A stretch of DNA of 64,000 bases, taken from contig JADGJC010000065.1 of assembly GCA_027596075.1 (NCBI GenBank), positions 98,833 to 162,832 of the forward strand, read 5' to 3'. Origin of the DNA: Rhizophlyctis rosea. Its lineage: Eukaryota; Chytridiomycota; Chytridiomycetes; Rhizophlyctidales; Rhizophlyctidaceae. The notes beneath the pieces are model-generated. The model had not been told where the DNA came from. It did not search any database and saw only the letters and a list, made by a program, of their open reading frames with translations. Shown piece by piece: positions 57,201 to 64,000 of this stretch. Within the stretch, counting starts at the first letter, position 1. Each line of letters starts with the position of its first letter. Made by a program: the position numbers and the translations under genes.

Positions 57201-60200
57201 AGGACATACACCATCGAGAGGGCATTGGGGTAAGCTGAAGCTGGGCTTCTTGACATCAAACCAATACATTTTTTTCCGCAGCGCTTGCAATGATTCGGGT
57301 TGCGTCTGCGGGCCAGACGGAAGTTGGTACTCCTTTCATTGGGAAAAAAACCTTACAAGTGCAAAGGACCCCAGACGTGCCAGGTGCCCCCAGAATTGGA
57401 AGAACATCAGATCGTTCATGCCATCATTCGTGTCTGAATATTCCGGACCATTCATCAAGATTGTCGAGATGATCAGTTTGCTACTGACAGGAAACTCTAT
57501 ATCGATGGCAAAAACACCGAGCGACACGGGCTTGACTTATGACGGGTCAATCCTGGCTGGACTCGACGTACTCAACTGAAAGTTCCTTACAAGACTCCAA
57601 AACGACGAACATTGAACGTCCCCAAAAGCAATCGATCCGCGCCATACGGGCAATGTGATTGCTTAATCTCATTTATTGATTGGTTGATCTGTGTGTCATA
57701 TCAGATCAATGGTCAAGTTGTGCAAGCTGGATCTCATTTAAGGTCTCCGGCATTTTTATGGCAGTGGAACTCCTCAAGTAGCATGAAGGAGCGATGAAAT
57801 CGCCAATGGACTTCACTTCGGATAAGGAGTACTAATACCCACCACATTTCCTCAAAAAGAGTGGGAGGCTTCGTATGAAAACTACCGATACGCAGCACTG
57901 TGGCAGCATTTGTGCACTTCCTGTCATGAGATTAGCGATGTCCTGTTACATCGTCATTGTTCCTCACAAATATTTGTGAAACAGTCAACATATGTCCTGT
58001 CGTCGACCTTATTAACGCTTTTGCCCTAATCTGCCATGTTATGACTACCATCACAATTTCGGAACAGGGCTCCGAAAGCACTGTGGCAGTGCTGAAATAA
58101 GCGCTTCAATGGCAATTCCTGTTAACTCATCGAGTTGCTTGATCAAAGCTGGCAAGTGAGTTGCCATACAGGGGCATTGTGCAAGTGCTTTGGGAGCAGA
58201 TTGTCATTTTCATTCGACTTGACAGCAGACCATGAAGGCACAGTTTCAGCAACTGATGATCCAGGGGCTTGGCAAATGAACCGGGGTCCTGCTGTGACAG
58301 CGAGTGGGGCAGTTTTGCATGAAAATCAATCTGCGGAGCTGAGGTGACAGCGTACGTGCTGAAACAGGCGGAATTAAGCGAGTCACCAACATTGTGAAGA
58401 CTGCGCATTTCATTCATGACAGATGAAGATGTACTGCTAGCACGTTATGCGCGGACTTTGTCGAGGCAGATCATACACCTCTTGAGCCATCGTATATTTT
58501 TTCCGAAACATACAGGATATAATAGGGCTTGTTGGGTGGGCTATCGTATTTCCAAACTGCTAAAGTCCTGTTCAGCATCATATCTGACCCTTGCAATCGA
58601 TCTGCGAAATTCCGGCGTTCAGAATCATGTGATACGGGACTTCATTTTATTTGAAGTGAGTAGACCAACTTGTGGCTGTTTGGAGGAACCAAAAAGAAAT
58701 TCAAAGCAATTCTTCTGGCATGGAGTGAGGTGGCGGTGAACCCACTGAACAAGCAATGAGGACTCGATTCAAATGTACATGTCCGTTTGATATTTTACTT
58801 CCCGATGTACAGTGTTTGTGCCGACTTTTTTTTTTTTACCAAGAGCATTAACAATATCAAATGGTCAGTGCCGGGGGAGGTAAAAGGAAAGATAGGGCCC
58901 CCGTGACAAAAACATTCTGGAGCAACAACTCTTGGGTATTGCACGTGCTGGAGAAGTCAACGACTTTGCTCCTCATTACTCCCTGTTTGAAGATGGGAGT
59001 ACTACATCCACTTCCCCGACACTATCTGGGAATAAAGATTTTGATCATCTTGACCAAATAGAACATACTCCATCTATGGAGGGCAAATGATTTCTATGGA
59101 TGCGATATGCATTACGGTGTGTATTGTTCACTGAAGAATAATCCGGTTGAGGACCACTCCTCCCTTTTCGGCCCTGTAATCTTGACCTACAACCAAATAA
59201 TCTATTTGTCAAAAGATCGGTAGTAATTGAGGGAGAAGAACGATTGCCGGAGCGTTAATCGGGGTATCAGTGTGGTTGTATCATTGTTGATGGCCGTCTT
59301 GATTGTGCCCCCATTGCTACATACCAGTGGTTTTTGGCCTGGGCTTCATTTTTTCAGAGTGGCTGATAAGGGCTTTCACTCATTACTGATTTTGGAAAGA
59401 AGTTAAAGAACCGACTTTGAAAGTCAACCAAGGCAAATCAAGATTGTCTGCGATCAATAACTGGCAGATCTCCCAAGCTAGCGTGTTGTACTTCATTGTC
59501 AAAGGATGCAGTTGGTCACTTTGGTCTTTTGGCTGGCGCCGTCCCAGGGAATCTTCCCAACATTGATGTCTGTATCAGCTCACAGGAAGTTTGCACCAAA
59601 CACGAAAAGAAGAATGAAGCTAGGAAGCGCGTGAGCAACTTCCAAGTGTCAGAACCCAGGCCTTGCCTTAAAGGCCAAAACATTTCATGAGCAAATCCCG
59701 TCTTCTGCGGAGCCTTGATGCCGGCACCCATTGTGAAGAAAAAGGGGGCAGTCTTTGTAACTAGGATTCGTCCGGCAGCGAAGTATGCATCAGGACATAT
59801 GAATTGCGTACATTACAGTTTCACGGTGGATAGTCATGAAGGCGCGACATCCAAAAAACTCACAAAGTTCAAAAAACAGTAAAAACCAGAGCTGGCCGTG
59901 CCACGGGAAGGACCCTTGGAACTTTTGTTACCACGCCGCCAGGGTCTTTGTACTGGTCCTCCGTCACCATGAGTCATTCCCATTCCCGACCCTCCGACAC
60001 GGTGCATGCGCCACCCCAATAGCGGGAAAATGAGAGTGTGCCACAAGTGCCACAGTGCCAGGGTTTCACGCTGATGACATGAGATGATGGGCGCAGTCAT
60101 GCATGCTCACTGACAGTCTGACACTCATTCCCTTGTTACATTGTCATGACTCTGTTTTGTGTGCCAGAACCCCGTAATAGCTTACAGGTGCTTACACTTA

Positions 60201-61035
60201 CTACTACATATATACATACTCGGTATTATACCTAAGGCCCCCCACGCATACCGGTAGTACCCCCCGTGTGAACAGAACAGCAGAAGAGGCCCCCCACGTC
60301 AGCACACTGCTCATCTGGCCCAAAAATATAGTCCTTGGTACACGCGTATGCTCATCCGTGCTTTCCCACGCCTCGTTTTCTTTCTCATACCATTTACAGT
60401 CAATCTCACAGGAACCAGACCTCGCCCTAACTTGAACATCTGGCCCACCGCCATATCACATCGGAGGGTGTGAGAACACCGTGTGCATGTCACCACCGCG
60501 TCCCTTTGTAAGTGTCTCACGGCTACTCATTGGGGCAACTCATCTGCTGGAGATCTCGCGCGTCCCAATCTTTATCTTGAGTGTGGGATCACAGACGTAG
60601 CGTGGGAAACGCGTATTTCTCACGTGGCAATGCTATCCTCGCTTTGTCCTGCGGGATATCGCCCGCTGGCGGAAAAGGCGAGATGGGAAAGGGGACTTTG
60701 GAAGTGAGGCTGGAGGAGTGGAGGGGGCGGATCGAAGAGGAGGATAGGGATGTGGAGACACGAAGCGAGGGGGCCTTAGCAATGGTGTCTGTCGAGGAAA
60801 GTAAAGGAGGAACCAGAGACGGTGAAGGAAGGAGGGGGGAAGGGAACGGACGTTGATTTTGGGGGGAAGAAAAACGGGAGAAGGATAGGTGACACGGAGG
60901 GAATGGGGGCAATTAATCGTTTTCAAGAATTTCCATTTGACCATTTGATGTCTCATCCCATCCCCATCCGTAGCTCCTCCCACGTATCAAACCCAACCTC
61001 ATACCCACCCACCCACAACCCCAAAAACACCAACA
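54202..61035. other. Long gene-poor stretch
   Basis: Across 6.8 kb I recognise no protein family, RNA gene or transposon. The most protein-like open frames, 56384-56710 (+) and 57109-57579 (+), lack signatures. Near 55030-55070 there is a short C-rich pyrimidine repeat. The last ~100 bases before 61036 are C-rich (CACCCACCC) and probably promoter or 5' UTR of GUT2. Confidence 0.35.
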
Positions 61036-62541
61036 ATGTTCCGCTCAATTCGATCCATACGCATACGCCCAATACCCCTCTCCCTAGCCCTCTCCTCAAC
61101 AGCAACAGCCGCGTACCTGTACTACAACCATGCTCCCTCCTCCTCCGACTCGTCATCTCTACTGCCACATATCATCCCTCACGCTTATTCTGATGGGTTG
61201 AAGGGAGTGCAGGGGTCGATTGATGGGTGAGTTGGCGTGGGCTTGATTGGGTGGTGAGGTGGGGTGGGCCGGGTGGGATGGGCTTGGTTGGGTGGGGTGG
61301 GTGGGATGAGTGGGTGGGTGAGGTTGGGAGGCCATGGGTGGGGTGGGGAGGCAGGATGGATGTGCTGAAGGCGTGAAGTGATTGGGTTGGATGGCTGGTC
61401 GAATGGGGTGGATGGGTGGGGTACGGAGGTCATTCGCAGGATGGGTATGCCGAAGGCACGGAATGAAGGTGCCAGCTGGTGTACGGAGATACTGAGTGTT
61501 GGCGACCGTAACTGGGTTGGCGAGCAAGGTGATGGGACTGGAGGGATTGGGGAACAACAAGTAAATTGGGCGCGAACTGGAATTTTTGCTTGCTGCATAC
61601 GTACAAGTGGACTCGAATGGACTGCCGCTCCTGACCGGTCTGGCTGTATTTGCTGGACCTGGATTGCATTGGACATGGAGTTCCATATCACATCCTCACA
61701 CCCCTCCACCCCACACAGCACATCAAAAGACGGCCAACCCCACTCAATGTGGACACCTCCATCCCGCGCAGAAATGCTAGCCGCGCTCAAGGGCCAATCC
61801 CCATCTCCCTCCTCCCCTTCAACACCATCCCCATCTCCGTCAATAGAACAACAACAACAACGCGCAGAATTCGACCTCCTGATCATTGGAGGCGGCGCAA
61901 CGGGCACGGGGTGCGCATTGGATGCTGTGACGAGGGGGTTGAAGGTTGCGCTTGTTGAGAGGGATGATTTTGCTAGTGGTGAGTTTTTGTGGGAGGAGTG
62001 GGAGTGTGGGTTTATGTTGTTGGGGGAAGAGATGGGGGGGTAGGTGTAGGTGTGGAGCATATGAGTGGGGGGTTGATGGGACGGGATGAAAGGAGCAAGG
62101 GGTTTTTGGTGCATTGAGCAGTTGACGGTGCGGGATGTGGTGGAGATTTGGGATCTTTGAACGCTTTTTTTTTTTGGGGGGGGGGGGGGGGAGTGTGGAA
62201 ACAATCCGGAATTTTTTACTTATGTAGGGAGGGGGTTGGTGGGATTGGAGCGTGGGTTGATACCACATTCCGCGGCATTGTGTAATCATCCTGGTAAAAC
62301 TACTTACACCCCCCTTTCACCAGGCACATCCTCCCGCTCCACAAAACTCGTCCACGGCGGCGTGCGATACCTCGAAAAAGCCTTCCTAGAACTCGACTAC
62401 GAGCAATTCAAGCTCGTTCGTGAAGCTCTTCACGAACGTGGCGTATTTTTGCGGATCGCGCCTTATCTAAGCTACCAACTCCCCATCATGTTACCGATAT
62501 ACAAGTGGTGGAAGGTGCCGTATTATTGGGGTGGGAGTAAG
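61036..62541 (+). CDS. GUT2: Mitochondrial FAD-dependent glycerol-3-phosphate dehydrogenase, N-terminal third only
   Basis: The enzyme oxidises glycerol-3-phosphate to dihydroxyacetone phosphate at the mitochondrial inner membrane and feeds electrons to ubiquinone. Exons 61036-61226, 61719-61978 and 62324-62541 join in phase to 223 residues. There is an N-terminal Arg-rich targeting sequence with a hydrophobic stretch, then [21 protein letters not shown] with the FAD-binding GGGATGTG at 121-128, [37 protein letters not shown] and [18 protein letters not shown]. The family is about 600 residues, but after a GTTCGT donor at 62542 no further part is found on either strand before the window ends. 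The gene is truncated by a real break or an assembly misjoin. Intron 1 (492 nt) is unusually G-rich. Confidence 0.85.
62165..62191. repeat. T11-G16 homopolymer pair in GUT2 intron 2
   Basis: Eleven T are followed directly by about sixteen G, inside an intron. This pattern often comes from sequencing or assembly error, so the true length here is unreliable. Confidence 0.8.
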
Positions 62542-62605
62542 GTTCGTGTTCGTCTTTCTGTTTTGTTTTGTGTGATTACGTCATGGTGGTAGTTTTTCCA
62601 ATCAA

Positions 62606-62671
62606 GTGTGTGTGCGTGTGTGTGTGAGAGTGTGTGTGGTGGAGATGGGTTGCGGGACGGACGGACGGACG
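62606..62671. repeat. (TG)n microsatellite and (GGAC)4 repeat
   Basis: An imperfect TG repeat at 62606-62638 and a GGAC tetranucleotide repeat at about 62655-62671 lie just after the point where GUT2 sequence ends. They could mark a breakpoint or a collapsed repeat. Confidence 0.8.
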
Positions 62672-62878
62672 GGGTACACTCTGTGAGAACAGTATGCGCA
62701 GCCGAGCAGTGCGCACGTGACACCTCACACCTTTCATAGCATCATGACAGCATAAGACTTGGGTGTTTACTAAGAAAGTCATTTGACATGCACGAGATAT
62801 TCTAACTCATCATTCACTCTTTCTACGCCATAACAGCCTGCACAGGCACAGGCATCCGAGCAACATCCCCACACCCAA

Positions 62879-64000
62879 TGCCCTCCTCATCCCCACCCCA
62901 ATCCTTCCCCTTCCCCACCCCACGCACCCTCCCCCAACCCATAAAATCCACCTCCCGCTCCCCACAACGCCACCTCTCCCCCCTCCGGCAACCCATCAAA
63001 CCACCACCCACAACAACAACCACCAACCCACCCTCAGCCTCCTCCTCCACATCCTCCGAATCCGACTCCGACTCCGCTCCCCTCTCCCGAACAAGCAGCA
63101 CAACCCTCCCAACATCCCCCTTCACACCCTCCTCCCCACCCTCCATCCGCTCCTCCTTCGGATCGTCGAATGTCTCGTTGTCGAGTAACACGTCCTCCCG
63201 TAAACCCCACCACAAACCCTCAGCATCAACGTCCTCAATTAACCACACCCCTTTATCGCAATCGTATTCCTCGTCCCTCCCGCCGTTCCAGTACCCGCTT
63301 TCGCATCATGCCGGGGGGACGGCATCACTAGATTACGCGCGCACGAGAACAGGCGCTACACGTCCACGCGCCATGTCTGTCGTTGGTGTCCGCGACAGTA
63401 TTAACTTTGAAGACCGGGACGAAGCTAAATCGGATGTAGGGCGTCGACCTGGGTTTGGGGACACGGAAGACGAAGATGATCGGATGAGTCATGTTAGTGA
63501 TGGGAGTTCGCTTGTTTCTGGTGGTGGTGGAAGGGCGGTGGGCGGTGGTGGTGTGAGGATTCGGAGTGGGGATTGGGGGGCTGCGCATTATATGCAGTAT
63601 CGGAGGGGGAGTGGAGCTGGGTTGGCGAGGAGGGGTGGAGGTGGTGTTGGTGGACGGAGTCGGAGTCGGGGGTATGGAGGTGGGTCGGGAGCTGAGTGTA
63701 CTGGGAGTGGGAGTGAGGGTGATGTCGAGGATGAGGACGAGGATGAGGAGAGTAGTGAGGGTGAGGATGGAGGGGGTGGACGGGATGGGAATATCATGCC
63801 GACGTTGCCTAGGCGACAAACAGCGACATCCATAACATCGCATTCTCCATCTTCTGTTGCGTCTTCACATACTCACCAACATCATCATAACACTGCGTCC
63901 ACGACACATCAGCAACTCAAACACTCACAACCCCGCAAACGCCCGCAAAAACCCCTCGTAGAAATCACATCCCCACCACGCACACCAACAACACCACCTT
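62879..64000 (+). CDS. Ser/Pro/Gly-rich protein, runs off the window
   Basis: An open frame without stops runs from at least 62840 to the end of the window (374 codons from the ATG at 62879). The start is a Ser/Pro/Thr-rich region, then a moderately complex core (RPRAMSVVGVRDSINFEDRD, DTEDEDDRMSHVSDGSSLVS), then Gly/Arg-rich and acidic tracts and a His-rich end. It looks intrinsically disordered, as in fungal regulatory or signalling proteins, and I recognise no domain. The frame stays open despite an extreme switch from C-rich to G-rich DNA, which supports coding. An upstream exon is possible: a pyrimidine tract and ATAACAG precede it at 62818-62837. Confidence 0.5.

Noticed and set aside
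61185..62204. 339-codon Pro/Ser/His-rich minus-strand frame
   Set aside because: It covers GUT2 exons and the G-rich intron in antisense. Low complexity from the G-rich block explains the lack of stops.

Overview
The window looks like nuclear DNA of an early-diverging, chytrid-like fungus. The evidence is short spliceosomal introns of about 50-90 nt with GT..AG borders and CTAAC-type branch points, fungal housekeeping genes (SEC62, pICln, mitochondrial bL21, GUT2, PP2C), and a tandem family of F-box/ankyrin genes of the kind expanded in Chytridiomycota. The lineage is inferred from gene content. The assembly is draft quality: two 10-N gaps, poly-G or GC-rich junk beside them, and several single-base frame breaks, many of them in G runs.

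Layout. 0.6-13.0 kb: four tandem minus-strand F-box/ankyrin genes plus an ankyrin relic; one is intact, one is intact apart from a gap, one has two frame breaks and one is clearly broken. 13.4-17.3 kb: SEC62 (+), pICln (-) and mitochondrial bL21 (+), the last two divergent from a 280-bp spacer. 17.8-21.0 kb: an F-box gene with a propeller-like C-terminal part, broken by a 19-bp tandem duplication. 21-34 kb: gene-poor, but holding two paralogous cysteine-rich small secreted proteins and a type I membrane protein. 34.4-36.5 kb: a PP2C phosphatase. 40-42.8 kb: a secreted DUF3160 protein with three frame breaks. 43.8-44.8 kb: a divergent ERD2/KDEL-receptor-like protein. 45.6-47.3 kb: a multi-pass membrane protein of unknown function. 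48.7-51.8 kb: one gene that joins an OTU-type cysteine protease domain, a large P-loop GTPase and a C-terminal RING-H2 finger. 53.4-54.2 kb: a small F-box-like gene. 54.2-61.0 kb: gene-poor. 61.0-62.5 kb: the first third of mitochondrial glycerol-3-phosphate dehydrogenase, after which the gene stops abruptly. 62.9 kb to the end: a Ser/Pro/Gly-rich open frame that runs off the window.

Several genes touch the ubiquitin system: the F-box/ankyrin proteins are candidate SCF substrate adaptors, and the OTU-GTPase-RING protein combines a predicted deubiquitinase with a predicted E3 ligase. SEC62, the ERD2-like protein and the secreted proteins concern the secretory pathway. The OTU-GTPase-RING fusion is the best candidate for an undescribed system. 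A second unusual signal is block-wise inversion of G-versus-C skew inside single exons.
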